Positions 37,020-48,624 are shown, numbered from the stretch's first letter. The stretch: DNA of 64,000 bases from Linanthus parryae (GCA_023055425.1 JALGPY010000003.1:65208991-65272990); one strand, 5' to 3'. Program-made: numbers and translations. The notes: generated by a model from the letters alone, not told the origin.

Positions 37020-37792
37020 TGCGTTTGGATGAGGTATAAAAATGCAGAATTTCATTAAAACTCGGAATTTAAGATCCCGGCATTATAGATGATGTGTTTG
37101 GATAACCCAAATGAAGGATTTGCAAAATTCCAAGTCATTTAAAATCGGGATTTCGAATCACCAAATCCCGATTTTTGATGACACCAAAACAGGTGTCATT
37201 TTAAATTCCGCACACTCATCAGCTCTCGCCACCGCTGTAGCTGGCCATCTCCATCCGTTTCCGCACCACGTTTCAGCCATTGCCGCCGCCACGACTTTGG
37301 CTACCGCCGGCCGTTTCAGCCATTTTTTCCACCCCCAGAACCACCAGTCTGACAGCACACACCACCGTGACCGCCACCGCTACCATTACACTAACTTTAC
37401 TGCCTGAAAACCTATGCCACCGTGACCTCATAGCGACACCACCGTAATGCTAGTTTTCTCTCCGATTGAAGCTCTCAAGTACCTGCTTATGGCAACGAGG
37501 ACTCGAAATTGGCTAACGGTGGTGTAGGGGTCGACGACGGCGGTGGTGTAGGGGTCGACGGCGGCATTCACCTGGTAGGTCTCACAAGCAACTTATGACA
37601 GAAAATATATGGAGTATTACTTATAAGCCCCTAAAATATACATTAATAACACCCAAGCCCACTTAAAATGACAAATCATTTTATTCAGTTTCCAAACAAG
37701 AAATTGTTAGATCCTGTGATATCAAACCCCTTCATTTGGAATCCCATCGTTTCAAAATTCCAGTAAATTTAATAATTCTTCATCCAAACGCA
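37020..37792. mobile_element. MITE-like element with a GC-rich insert
   Basis: TGCGTTTGGATGA at 37020-37032 is matched by its inverse TCATCCAAACGCA at 37780-37792. Subterminal blocks with CCAAATGAAGG occur near both ends. The centre, about 37200-37560, is GC-rich (CCGCCGCC, ACCACCGTGACC), unlike the AT-rich ends, as if foreign gene sequence had been captured. No clear target duplication was seen. Confidence 0.5.
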
Positions 37793-37824
37793 CCATTAGG
37801 GATTTTTTTGAGGGATTTCACCTA

Positions 37825-37920
37825 TTTTTTTTTTTTTTAGAATTGTAGTTTTTCCTCGATTTTGAACTCGAGACCTCATGGAGGGGCTTTAAACGCTCTA
37901 CCTACGAGCTAGCATCGATT
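37825..37920 (-). mobile_element. Possible tRNA-derived SINE fragment
   Basis: On the minus strand TAGCTCGTAGGTAGAGCG resembles a pol III A box and GTCTCGAGTTCAAAATCGAGG a B box, about 40 bp apart. An A-run (the forward T-run at about 37827-37838) follows. This is the layout of a tRNA-derived SINE with an A tail. The acceptor stem of a real tRNA gene is not formed, so it is not called a tRNA. Confidence 0.4.
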
Positions 37921-38345
37921 TTTATTTCACATAATTATTTAATTAGTGTAGGACGGGGTATTAGACATATCCCATTTCAATAAACATCTTATCATAAAAA
38001 AATATGTTGACCTAGATAAACAATAATTAATATTTTTTGTTATTTGCAATCCTAAGTATAACAGTAGACAAACAATTAGTAAAATCAGTTATTGTTGTGA
38101 AACGGGAATTGAGAGAGACAAGAAATAAAGAAAAAGACAAGATGTAGGGAGAATAATGTTGAGATGTGTGTATATTCTCCAAGCCTAAGCCCCCTTATAT
38201 AGGCATTAAGGTCGGCTAACATATCAGTAGAAATATAAAAATGGGCTTACAACATGTGTTGAATATTCATCAATCAACTAGCACAATATTTCATAACAGT
38301 TATTATTAGTATTTGTTTGATTATGTTCCAACTTAGTTAGTGTTA

Positions 38346-38691
38346 TGACCTGGAACGAGCGAGAGGACGATGGAAACAATGAACAAGAACACACACGATT
38401 TAACATGGTTCACTAGCACGATGCTAGCTACGTCCACAGGCCGCAAACCCCATTTTATTAGAGAGAAACACCACGAATACAACCCACAAATTATGAGCAA
38501 TGCATATGCCTTTATATATAGGTTGCAAATCATAAATTTCTCCCAAAGCCAAGCCCAACACGGACTTGGAAAGCCCAAGTAAGACGGCTAACCCTAGCCA
38601 CCGCTGCCCTAGCCACCAAACCCTAGCTGCCTCCTTCGTCGCCTAACTCCTCGACAGGCTTCTCGAGCCTATTCAATGCATATTCCCAACA
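38346..38691 (-). repeat. 3' LTR of the short copia-like element
   Basis: Aligns with 40093-40438 with many substitutions and two compensating indels, so the equal length of 346 bp is partly chance. It contains a minus-strand TATA box CCTATATATAAAGG near 38510-38523 and the block CTAGTGAACCATGTTAAATC. Confidence 0.88.
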
Positions 38692-38744
38692 AATCTTCAC
38701 CTTGCCTTGAATTCCCTATCCGCTTGTGCTTGAATTAGCGGCTT

Positions 38745-39095
38745 CTCTCCAATTCCACAATGTCACAAGTTTTCCTCCAACTTCGCCAAGTTCCTGCAAC
38801 GAGTTCCCCCATCGAGCACGTAAGTTCCTACAATCAAACACTCTCGATGATCCAACTACGGCCGAGTTCCTGCAATTGAGTCCCCTATTTATTGTTCCAA
38901 CTCCACCAGTTCCTACAACAAAATTCGTTTTTTTGTTCCGACTCCCACCAAGTCCCTACAATAAAACCCCCTACATGTTGCTCCAATTCCCACCAATTCC
39001 TGCAACGTTTTGCGAAATGTCTCCAATTCCCACCTAATTCCTACAACATTTTGCGAAATTGCTCCAATTCCCACTAAATTCCTGCAATATCATCC
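38745..39095. repeat. Tandem array of CCAATTCC...TCCTACAAC units inside the LTR element
   Basis: Five or more imperfect units of roughly 45-60 bp share TCCAATTCCCACCAA, TTCCTGCAAC and TTTTGCGAAAT. The unit is degenerate and runs between the 3' LTR and the gag remnant. Confidence 0.75.
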
Positions 39096-39343
39096 CCTTG
39101 CACGCCTCATACGCGCCCCCTTGCACGTCTCACACGTCTCGTGTCCCTCATCAAAGACTCCCCCATGCCAAATATGTCTCCTCGTCAAGAGCACGGATTT
39201 CATGCCCCCCAACGGGGCTTTAAAGGACGTAGTTAGCCTCCCAAACTGTTGCATCTACAGCGAGATCTGCAGATGCGTTCTTAGAACACTCCCTCTTCTT
39301 GTGACTCTTCTCTTTACACAACGCGCATACGTCTTTTGGTAAC

Positions 39344-39346
39344 TTA
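39344..39346. repeat. Left TTA target duplication of the Tourist-type MITE
   Basis: TTA directly precedes the left TIR and recurs at 39792-39794. This is the three-base duplication expected of PIF/Harbinger insertions. Confidence 0.85.
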
Positions 39347-39791
39347 GGGCTAGTTTGGGAATGTTGTGGCGGTGGTAGAAAGCTGTTGTGTAAAAACACT
39401 ATAGAAAGCTGCTGTGAGTTATTGATAAAATGTTGTTTGGTAAATATTACGTCGAAGCTGTTGTGAAATATTGATATAGTAATTTTGTGATTGGTAAAAT
39501 CAACTGTGAAGTTGCTGTGGCAGGATAAAATGAGAAAAATATATGACACATGTCATTTCCGGAAAGATAACTATTGATATTTTAAAAAATTGTAAGGTCA
39601 AAATCGGCTGTAGATAAATTAATCAAAGCACTTTCTGGAAAAGCATCTCCCCCCTTGCATCCTGAAAATTGCTGTGAGACAGCCGAAACTGTCCGGAAAA
39701 GCAAAAATTGTATTTTTACCAAACACACTAAAACTGCTTCTGCTGTCGGAAAGCAGTTGTGCTGGCAGCAGAAACATTCTCAAACTCACCC
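39347..39791. mobile_element. Tourist-type (PIF/Harbinger) MITE, 445 bp
   Basis: The left TIR is GGGCTAGTTTGGGAATGTT, and the right TIR in inverse is GGGTGAGTTTGAGAATGTT, with 3 differences in 19. TTA flanks both sides. The GGGCNNGTTTGG ends, the TWA target and the size under 500 bp are diagnostic of Tourist-like elements. It lies inside the gag remnant of the LTR element, so it came later. Confidence 0.9.
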
Positions 39792-40072
39792 TTAGAACCC
39801 TTGTTCTTCTTTCCCTTGCCTCCATTCGCCACCATGAATGCGCCAGAGTCCGGAACGTCTGAACCCCCATATGCAGCCTTATATCGCATCTCCCTTGTTT
39901 GAACTTATCGATCTTTGTCATCCCCCCAGACATCTTCTCTGCAAATCCTAGTCCAGATTGTAACCCTCAAATCCGTGCTACACCTTGATCGCGAAACCCT
40001 TGCTTCGAATTTCACGGAATTGTGAAATCCAGACCCTTAGCTCCACCTTGATCTTGGAACACCGAACCCCAA

Positions 40073-40084
40073 GCTATGATACCA
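40073..40084 (-). other. Primer-binding site of the short copia-like element
   Basis: TGGTATCATAGC on the minus strand, a one-base variant of the usual copia primer site TGGTATCAGAGC. Confidence 0.8.
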
Positions 40085-40092
40085 GTTTTTTA

Positions 40093-40438
40093 TGACCTGG
40101 AACGAGCGAGAGAACGAGAACACACCCGATTTAACGTGGTGCACTAGCCCGATGCTAGCTACGTCCACGGTCCGAAGATCCCGTTTGATTAGAGAGATAC
40201 ACCATGAATACAACTCACAAAATTATGAGCAATGCATATGCCATTTTATATAGGCTGCAAAACCTAACTTGCTCCCAAAGCCAAGCCCAACACGGACTAG
40301 GAAAGCCCAAGTAGAGACGGCTAACCGTAGCTGTCGCTACCCTAGCCACCAAACCCTAGCCGCCAAACCCCATCCGTCTCCTTCGTAGCCTAACTCCTCG
40401 TGAAGCTTCTCGGGCGTATTCAAGGCATATTCGCAACA
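40093..40438 (-). repeat. 5' LTR of the short copia-like element
   Basis: Partner of 38346-38691. It has a minus-strand TATA-like GCCTATATAAAATGG at about 40240-40254 and the GTGCACCACGTTAAATC block near 40130. Confidence 0.88.
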
Positions 40439-40456
40439 ATTAGCATAAAAAGACAA

Positions 40457-40474
40457 CCCCCCCCCCCCCCCCTC

Positions 40475-40507
<33 letters not shown>
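40457..40507. repeat. Poly(C)16-T-CC-poly(A)32 run
   Basis: An uninterrupted C run at 40457-40472 is followed by T, CC and about 32 As. It lies just outside the LTR element. Such runs are difficult to assemble, so the exact lengths may be unreliable. Confidence 0.9.
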
Positions 40508-40509
<2 letters not shown>

Positions 40510-41086
40510 TTGGTAGCTTATATATGAAGATTCTGATTTCACATTAAAACTTTAGAATCACTATCTTATGGATAGTTCGTGGAATTATAATAAGGAAAAT
40601 GCAGGATATGATTCTGTATATGGATGCCCTCCACTGATTTATTTCCACTTTCATGAATTATTTCAACAAAATATATAGGAACATGATTGCATGATGCTTA
40701 GACCAAGATTATACAGTAAGATCGATGGTACCTGATACCTGAACTTATTGTTCAACCAAAAATGATTCTTGTTCTATTCCAACAATACGGAAATTTCTAC
40801 CCAGGCATATGTGTCTGTCTAGAATTAGCTTTCGCGTATGCTCGTTAATTGATTAAAAAAAAAAGTACGTACATTTTCCGTGTAAGTTCATAAGTGGATG
40901 CTTGTCAGGTAGTTTAAACCAACCCAAAGCCATGAGAGACGGGTCAGTCTGATCCGCTTTTCAGAATTCTTTCACGGGTTTTGTCAATTTTGAGGATCCT
41001 TGACCATAGTCATTAATTTTTTTGAATTTTTTCATTTAATACTTATTCGTATGTATAAAATAAATATAAAAAAACACGTATTTCGG

Positions 41087-41467
41087 CTCCGTATGGTTGG
41101 TGGTAAAATCTTTTCTTGTAAAATGTTTTCCCTTGATTCGCAATTTGTTAAAATCTTTCACAAAATAAAATATTTTCCCTTAAATGATGTAAAATGACTT
41201 ATATGTTTAAAATTTGGAAGTCAGTTTCCGGAGAATGAAGGAGCGTGACAACAACGCATACTAGCACATCTGCCACAAAGAACCACCATTATCGCCACCC
41301 ACCTCCACCTCGATGCCACCACCCTCACTGCCGCCCCTCTGCTAACAATATGCACAAGCAACCAAACAAAAGAAAATAATTGTAGAGAAAACTTTTCCAC
41401 ACAAAAATATTTTACGTGTAGATCAATATTTTTCTTTTGTAAAATATTTTCTGTCAACTAAACGGAG
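41087..41467. mobile_element. MITE with CTCCGTTTGGTTG-type ends
   Basis: CTCCGTATGGTTG at 41087-41099 is matched inversely by CAACTAAACGGAG at 41455-41467. Similarity continues inward with AAAAT..TTTTCTTGTAAAAT-type sequence on both arms. The core has CACC/GCCACC-rich sequence. No target duplication was identified. Confidence 0.55.
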
Positions 41468-41696
41468 TTTGGGTATTGTTGTCGAACCTAATACTAGAAC
41501 TTTTGAGCAAAATCGTTGGTACTCTGTGATACTGCCGAGTTAATGTCTCGCATCCAAAACTACAGTACATATATCTAAAACATTATAACTTTTATTATTA
41601 ATTAGTTATAATTAAATATGTTTTTGTAGTTTTCATACTTTAACAAGTACACCTGTCGTCTCAAATTAAATACCAACGACAGTTGGAACCCCCCGA

Positions 41697-41729
<33 letters not shown>

Positions 41730-41766
41730 CTTCAACTGATGCAACTATTAGAAATGGAAATGGGGG

Positions 41767-41985
41767 CTTTGTTGCACGTTCGACTCTCCCTCTATTCATA
41801 GTGAAATCAGCAAATCAAGGATCGCGATAATTTCAAAGTGGAGTCTGCTGCACTTTGTTGCACGTTCGACTCTCCCTCTATTCGTACAGATAGGCAATTT
41901 GGAACTAGAAGTGTAGTCTGCTGCAACGAACTTGATTACCCAACTAAACACATGGTAATAAAGGATCGCGATAATTTCAAAGTCT
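41767..41985. repeat. Two interleaved direct duplications
   Basis: CTTTGTTGCACGTTCGACTC plus the following TCCCTCTATTC occurs at about 41767-41797 and about 41854-41884. AAGGATCGCGATAATTTCAA plus AGT occurs at about 41817-41839 and about 41963-41985. The spacings differ (about 87 and 146 bp), so this is not a simple tandem repeat. Confidence 0.8.
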
Positions 41986-44385
41986 CCTTGATAGTGGAAG
42001 ACGGCTGACAGCTATCCAAAATTCCAAATCATTCGATAGAGACTAATTTCAAGTACAATGGCGCACCAGTAATATGGTAGCACATCATATTGCAAAATCA
42101 GCATGACGTTCTGGATTCGAATTCAGTAGACGACAAATAGATAAGACAAAAAAAAATGAACGGGACATTCCTCCTTGGACGGGACATCCCTCCTAAATGG
42201 ATCTGACTTTATTTAGAGTTCCCTTGGGCTTCCCTACTTCTTAGTAATGATGTAACATGCCTTATAGGCCCAGTTCCCATATAATATGTAATAATAAGTT
42301 GTTTCTCTAAGGATGTATAAGAAGCTCTAACATCATTATTTCTTTCTATATTTTCTTCTCCCTGTCTGACATTAAAACTATGCGAGTAAATTTATTACAG
42401 TTAATTCGAAGATAAAATTCAATGGTAGGACTTCTAGAATGAGTATCTATACTGTTACAATGTAAAGCGTCACATGTAACAATTAACGACATAGTCTCAC
42501 TTTCTGAAATTTTAGTTTCTTTTTAATGAAACGAATCAGTATCTATATGGGGTTTCTTAGCTCAAAGCATCATGCGCCGTTACATGTTTGACCCAATCGA
42601 GCTCTTCTAAAACAGTGAAACCCTCCGCAAGGTTGAGGGACTTCTGTGCAAATAAGTTTGCTACCTCGTTCTCTATACAACGCGTCTGGGAAATTTATCC
42701 TTCATCGAGACAAGCCAACAATTCTATGCATTGCTCCACGTAAACGCCACTTCCAAGAGAGTTTCTCTCTCTACCCCACTGTTTCTTCTTCTCTGAATCA
42801 TACGAATAGCTTTGATAGAACCACTCTCCACAACCACCCTTCGTATACCCAATTCCACATCTTAGTGAAGCTTTTTTTTTTAAAGATATTAGAATTTCAT
42901 AGATAAAACAAACACAACACTAGCATATAACTTTGATCAAACTTTGTGTCGAAACAAAAGACTAGCAGTCTTGAACTGAAAACCAAAAACTATGGGAGCT
43001 TAGAGCAAAACATAAACATTCAACTTAAGTTTGTACAAAGTAATACGAATGCAACATATATTCCAAATCCTTCTCCATGGGAGAGGTTGGGGGTTCTGGG
43101 TCATCCAATGGCCTCTGCTGGACTGAGGCTGGTATGGCCGTGGAGTCCTCATCTAGTTCCCTTGGGTGGCAGAATTTGAGCTAATTGGGACGTGCTACAT
43201 GTTCACATGTCCTATTTTTCATCTGAGTGGCATAACGAAAGAAATCTCCATAGTTAGTGTGAATATCAATGTGGAAGTATATTTGCAGAATAGGACTCTG
43301 CAAGGCCTGCTACAAAATATGTCCCCATTGAAGAGTAAGTATTCAATGGGAATGGGAATGGAAAGTTGTTTGAGGAGGGCTCCAATTGGAGATTGAACTT
43401 TAATCGGAAGGGTGTGGCGTTTGGGTTGAGAATTTAGGTGAATAAGATCTCTCTTTCCTGCAGATATATGATCATAACCAATTAGCCATTGAGATGCAAT
43501 GCAGGAAGCAGGAGTTGGGGTGAGAAAAGCCAAAACTATGGGGGTATTTCATTTATATGATGCATGATAGAGTTAAGAAGTATATTTGAGTTGTTAAATA
43601 TCTTATTATTTCCAGTAGCTCAGATGGTCCATAAAGTGACCACCAACCAGATAATCCAGAAATGGTTGTTCCTTTGAGCCAAAGTGTAAGATCAAAAATG
43701 TGTGAGGGAGTAGGAATTCCTTCTGCTCTCCAAATTTGAGCTGAAGAGGATACACGGTAAAAAAAAAGAAGTGTATAAGAGTTTTATTTTATGTATTACA
43801 AAGGGGCAGGTAGTATTTTGGAGGATAGAGTAATGATGTAGCTTATGCAGAGTATGAATGGAATCGTTGAGAAGGACAAAGAAAAAACTTATATTTATGT
43901 GGGAGTTTGAGTTTCCAAAACAGCTTCCATGGAAAGGAATCCCAGGCTGGGTCTAGAAAGTATGAGTATGTGGCAGTAGTGTTGGGAGCTCTCTCGTTAT
44001 AGGAAAAGGTTGAGTAGGTAGGTTTAACTGTATATTATTACATTTTCAAAGATCCAATTTGGATTTTCATCAGTATTTTTCAATTTTAGAGGGATAGAAC
44101 TAATCCGATGGCTAAGCCATGGGAAGCATAAATTGAGAAGTTCTTGATCCTAGTGTCTTGGGGTACCATCCCATATCAAGTCAGCAACATTTTCTAAAAC
44201 AACCACCCCGTTTCCATACTGCTGTAAGAGATGAAATTGGAACATCTGAGATCCAGGCATGACTTTTTATAGTTAAATTATTTCCAGTAGCTATGTCCCA
44301 TTTTATAACCACAAGGTGGGAGTTTCTTCCATAGCAAATAGTTTTCCAAGCTATAGAGGAAGAGGTTGGTGTCTTTGCCCATGAA

Positions 44386-44390
44386 TAAGG
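44386..44390. repeat. Left 5-bp TSD (TAAGG) of solo LTR 1
   Basis: TAAGG at 44386-44390 is repeated at 45780-45784. Confidence 0.88.
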
Positions 44391-45779
44391 TGCAGGGTTT
44401 TGATGCAAGATACGCAGCGGAAATACAATTAAACTTTCCTGATCAAATCCATCCATGAATCTCGGGTTAAGCTCTCATAATGTGATAAAGGAAGCAATGT
44501 GTACCTTGTAGGTTTGTGTGATCACAACGAAGAATAGCGTCCTCATCTCTACTGGTATTCAAACCTTCGGATTCAAACCTGGGTTCTTCTCCACGTCTTG
44601 TGCTAGCAACGTCGAAGAAGGAATCAAGCAATCACGCAAAACGGACTAAGAGGCCGAGGGGTTTGGCCGAGCTCCTTGTGTCGTCGGGTAGTGGGGTTCG
44701 GCCAACTCATGGCTTCTCTCCTTGCTCTGTTATTTCACTCAATGAAAACTCTTGGACTCCCCTTTTATAGTTAATAACTCTTTATTACAAACTTGCCCCA
44801 ATACTAATCATGTCCACACACAAATTAGTCCACTTTGCAACTTAGTCCTACTAACTTTGTATGTGGTTGAATTTTGATCCTTGATCCATATAGTTGTTAC
44901 TTAGTTCTACTAATTAACATCCATATTCAGTTTGATTCTTTTGGTGTGTGACCCTATGGGTTTCTATCAAGTTGGTAGAAACAATTACAAACATTGATCG
45001 GTGTCTAGCAACACATCAATGCCACCCAACTAATAGAAATAGTCAGTGATCTGACAAACGTTGTGCCCAATGTTACCGTGATGTATATGTCCATTTTTCA
45101 CCATATCCGGATTGGACACGAGACATAAATGTACACTCGTATATCCAATCCATAGTTTCTCGATCATGGGAATAAGCTTATCTGTACATATAACATCAAT
45201 ATCATATAGTAATTTATCTGAGTCTGGCAAGACTTTCCATAAGCAGTACCCCTCAAGTGGCTCGTGGATATTTGCTCACATTATGTTGGAGGAACAAATC
45301 ATATCTACATCACTACCATCTCTCATCTGCTTCCTATCATGTACGATTATCAACTTTATAGTTACCCAGTAACGGTGCAATGTTTGATGATATCAATACA
45401 TGATAATTCACAACTAGGGTATCTAGTGACTTCAAGTCTAAGGACTACAACACCATTGTCACTATGAGAAGCACTTGTAAAATTAACATAATTCATATGT
45501 AGCCTTCTCGTGGCGGGTAAATTCAGTATGCCATTACTCCTAATGCATACACATGTGTTAGACTTGATATCTCCATATCAATCTACCCACATACTAATCT
45601 CCATGTATAGTGATTGTCATATTAATCAATATACTTGACTAGGGATATTTAAGATAAACAATAATTATAATTTAGGGACTTCATTATATTAAATATCTCC
45701 ATAAATAGTAAATGAATATTCTAGCCACAGCCATGTTCATACTAAATATAAGATTGCCTCTAGGGCATCTACTCTGACA
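44391..45779 (-). mobile_element. Solo LTR 1, 1389 bp
   Basis: Aligns along its whole length with 47077-48436. The forward ends are TGCAGGGTTTTGATG and TCTACTCTGACA. A 5-bp duplication TAAGG flanks it and no internal region or partner LTR is present, so it is a solo LTR left by recombination between the two LTRs of an inserted element. A minus-strand TATA-like element (ACTATAAAAGGGG) near 44760-44775 gives the orientation. It interrupts a LINE remnant. Confidence 0.9.
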
Positions 45780-46119
45780 TAAGGGTCCACCTCAGTATCT
45801 ACTTGTGAAGTAAAAGGAAAGAATAGAGTTCTTTGAATTTGAAATTCTCCTGCAATTGTTTGCTAGTAGAGCCCCATTGAGAGGCCAAGCTTTTCTAATT
45901 GCTACTATATGTTTTTGTAACACATATATGAAATTGGTGATTGACATAAATTTTTTTGGCCACAAATTCACTGGATGGTCCCCAGATAATGACACATATT
46001 CCCAATTTATGTCCTCTTTCTGATTGGTATTCATCCTAGTTATGCTTGTGCATGTGTGGTGACAGCGCAGTAACAGCATAACAATCGGTTCTTTTAGGTG
46101 TTGTACTTTTCAGCAAGTG

Positions 46120-47070
46120 CATGGTGTCTGTTGAAGTTTTACTAGTATGTCTAGGTTTATTGAACCCACATGACTGAGACGAATGACTACTAAAGTTCAA
46201 AGAATAAACTGGGGGTTTGGTTGTTCGTCACTAACGACTAACCTCAAAACATAAAATAAATCACGACAATGAATTACGTTTATCAAATGGAGAAAGCACT
46301 GGGGTGCCTTTTTCGGGCTCTAGGTTTGTTTACATGGGAAGTTGTTTTTTCGTTTGCAATCGTTTCGTGAGAGATGTCCAAACCAGAGAAATAGTATGCC
46401 ATTCTGACACAACAATCACCTTTAATTGTTACAGCCTTTCAACTCATAAAAAACTAAGCATAACACACTAATTGTACTCCTTAAGGAACATGACTACCAC
46501 TAAATGATCTCTAAAATTATTAAAAACTAAAATCTAGAAATCCCTAACCCTAGATCATTCTTCACCATATAAATCAAGCATTCTGACTCTTACAATGTTT
46601 TCACATCTCACCCTTAGGTTACTCTTGGTCTTATACATGCACACCGCGCTCACAGAGTTGTCAATTCCGCGACATTCCCCATCACAATGCATGGTTGGCT
46701 TACTTGCAAGATATATGCTTGAAACTATTTAGACTTGAACAATCATCTCATAAACATTTAATCTAGAAAACCAAATGCATACAAATCATCAAAACTCCAT
46801 CCCAAAAACCTAATCCTAGGGACCCAATCGGGCCCTAGAAAACACAAATTTAGCTATACATCATAGTTTGAAACATCTCGTGAATTAAATATGTATTCAT
46901 AACTGAAATGAGTTCGTACGGAGAAGAGGAAGGACAAACAAACTATAAATACTCTGGGGGATTCCACGATTGGTGTCTTTGATCTTCAACTCTGCAACGA
47001 CTCTAGGCTTCTCGAATATCAAAGCATGATGGATGGAAGTTATATTCTTCACTCCAAGCTAATGTCCGAT
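46120..47070. other. Non-coding stretch between the two solo LTRs
   Basis: No recognisable domain, TIR or LTR. Text such as CTCTGGGGGATTCCACGATTG looks like degenerate LTR-element sequence, but I cannot assign it. Confidence 0.4.
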
Positions 47071-47076
47071 GAGTGG

Positions 47077-48436
47077 TGTAGGGTTTTGATGAAGGTAACG
47101 CTGTGGAAAAATAATAACTAAATTCCTAATCAAATCCCTCATCGAATCGCAGGGAAGCATTCATAACGTGGTGAAGGGAAAAACAATTGTGTACCTTGTT
47201 TGTTCGTGTGATCACAATGTAGAATGATGTCCACGTCTCTACTGGTATCCACACCTAGGATTTCAAGATGGATTCCTCTTCATGTCTAGTGCTAGCTATG
47301 TTGAAGAAGGAGGCAGAAGGATCACGCAAGACGAAGCAACCGGGGGGCGCGACGGGTTGAGGCCTGCGACAAGGGGGCGACGGCCTTCCTTGAGTATCTC
47401 TCTCCTTGCTTTGTTATTTCACTCATTTATGACTCTTTTGTGTGAAATAATAAGCTAGAACTCCCCTTATATAGTTAATAACTCCTTATTAACTACATAT
47501 TTGCCCCAATACTAATCATGTCCATACACGAATTAGTCCACCTTGCAAATTAGTCCTACTAACTTTGCTTGTGATTGCGCTTTGATCCTTTTCGTTAATT
47601 AGTCCAACTAAGTAATATCCAAATCCAATTTAATCCATAAGGTGTGTAACTCCGTAGGTTTCCACTTAGTTGGTAGTAACAATTACAAACATAGATCGGT
47701 GTCTAGCAACACATCTATGCCACCCAACAAAGAGAAATAGTCAGTGATCCGGCAATGTGCCAAATGTTACCATGTTGTATCTATCCCTTTGTCTCCATAT
47801 CCGGATTGGAAACGAGACATAATTGTCACACTTGTATATCCAATCCATAGTTTCTCGTTCCTGGGAATAGGCTTATCCATACAGATAACATCAATATCCT
47901 ATATTGATTTATCTGAGCCTGGTCAGACATTCCATTAGCACTACCCCTCGAGTGGCCGTGGATATGTACTCCCATTATGTATCTCTCAGCTTGCTTCATA
48001 CCATGCCTGATTACTATCTTTATAGTTACCCAGTTACGGTGTAACGTTTGATAATATCAAAACATGATATTTCACAACTAGAGTATCTAGTGACTTCAAG
48101 TCTAAGTATTACAACACTATTGTCACTACAGAAGCACTTGTGACATTAACATAATTTATATGTAGCCTTCTCGTGGTGGGTCAATTCAGTATGCCATTAC
48201 CCCTAATGCATACCCATGTGTTAGACTTGATATCTCCATACCAATCTACCCACATACTAGTCTGTACTGATCGTCCTATTAATCAATATAGTGGACTAGG
48301 GATATTTAAGATAAACAAAAGTTGCAATGTAAGAACTTCATTATATCAAATATCTCCATAAATAATAAATGAATATTCTAGCCAGAAGCAATGTTCATAC
48401 TAGATGTAGATTGCCTTTAGGGAATCTACTCCAACA
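47077..48436 (-). mobile_element. Solo LTR 2, 1360 bp, same family as solo LTR 1
   Basis: The forward ends are TGTAGGGTTTTGATG and TCTACTCCAACA, so on the minus strand TGTTGG...CCTACA, the canonical TG...CA. The direct duplication AGTGG flanks it (47072-47076 and 48437-48441). A TATA-like ACTATATAAGGGG lies on the minus strand near 47460-47475. Two different target duplications show two independent insertions of this family. Confidence 0.92.
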
Positions 48437-48441
48437 AGTGG
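48437..48441. repeat. Right 5-bp TSD (AGTGG) of solo LTR 2
   Basis: Copy of 47072-47076. Confidence 0.9.
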
Positions 48442-48624
48442 ATACTGTAAATTGTAGAGGAGACTGGGTTTTATTATGCTCCAAAGACGTAGTAAAAGAA
48501 CAATTGAAAAAGTCTTTAAAATAACAAATTAACCCCAAGAGTGTGTTGTCCGCCGAAGTTTGTTCTGGTGATTTTTAGCCTCACGACGGTGAACATGTAA
48601 TTCGTGTGCCTCTGGCTCCAGCTA

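Larger units (their letters stand above)
39220..39933 (-). pseudogene. Shortened copia gag, split by a Tourist MITE
   Basis: On the minus strand ATG at 39933 starts MSGGMTKIDKFKQG, a gag beginning. A jump then goes straight to the pre-knuckle region (a GSDVPDSGAFMVANGGKG-type reading in another frame), so most of the gag is deleted. After the MITE (39347-39791) the frame continues with KLPKDVCALCKEKSHKKREC, a complete CX2CX4HX4C zinc knuckle. No polymerase follows. Confidence 0.7.
38346..40438 (-). mobile_element. Short non-autonomous copia-like LTR element with gag remnant
   Basis: Two direct LTRs (38346-38691 and 40093-40438) start TGTTG and end in CA on the minus strand. A primer site TGGTATCATAGC (40084-40073) lies 8 bp inside the 5' LTR. 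A purine-rich AAGGCAAGGTGAAGAT lies just before the 3' LTR. The interior of about 1.4 kb has only a shortened gag, and pol is absent, so it would depend on a related copia element. A Tourist-type MITE sits in the gag. No clean 5-bp target duplication was found. Confidence 0.85.
42500..46110 (-). pseudogene. Degenerate LINE ORF2 tail, split by a solo LTR
   Basis: Minus strand, right to left: a post-RT block (NTNQKEDINWEYVS, then ALLANNCRRISNS) at 45800-46030. The solo LTR (44391-45779) then interrupts. The text resumes at 44385 with SSSIAWKTICYGRN, IKWDIATGNNLTI and HAWISDVPIS, continues to a zf-RVT-like stretch (SAQIWRAEGIPTPSHIFDLT) near 43690, and ends with an RNase H tail (YREREVANLFAQKSLNLAEG) near 42660. 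The order matches the complete LINE in this window. It is heavily decayed, with many stops and shifts. Confidence 0.6.

Noticed and set aside
37840..37920. A tRNA gene
   Set aside because: A- and B-box-like blocks are present but no acceptor stem or cloverleaf forms, and an A run follows; a SINE fragment fits better.
38341..40443. Target duplication for the short LTR element (TGTTA / ATTAG)
   Set aside because: The flanking 5-mers do not match, and shifting the LTR edges by a base or two did not give a clean duplication.
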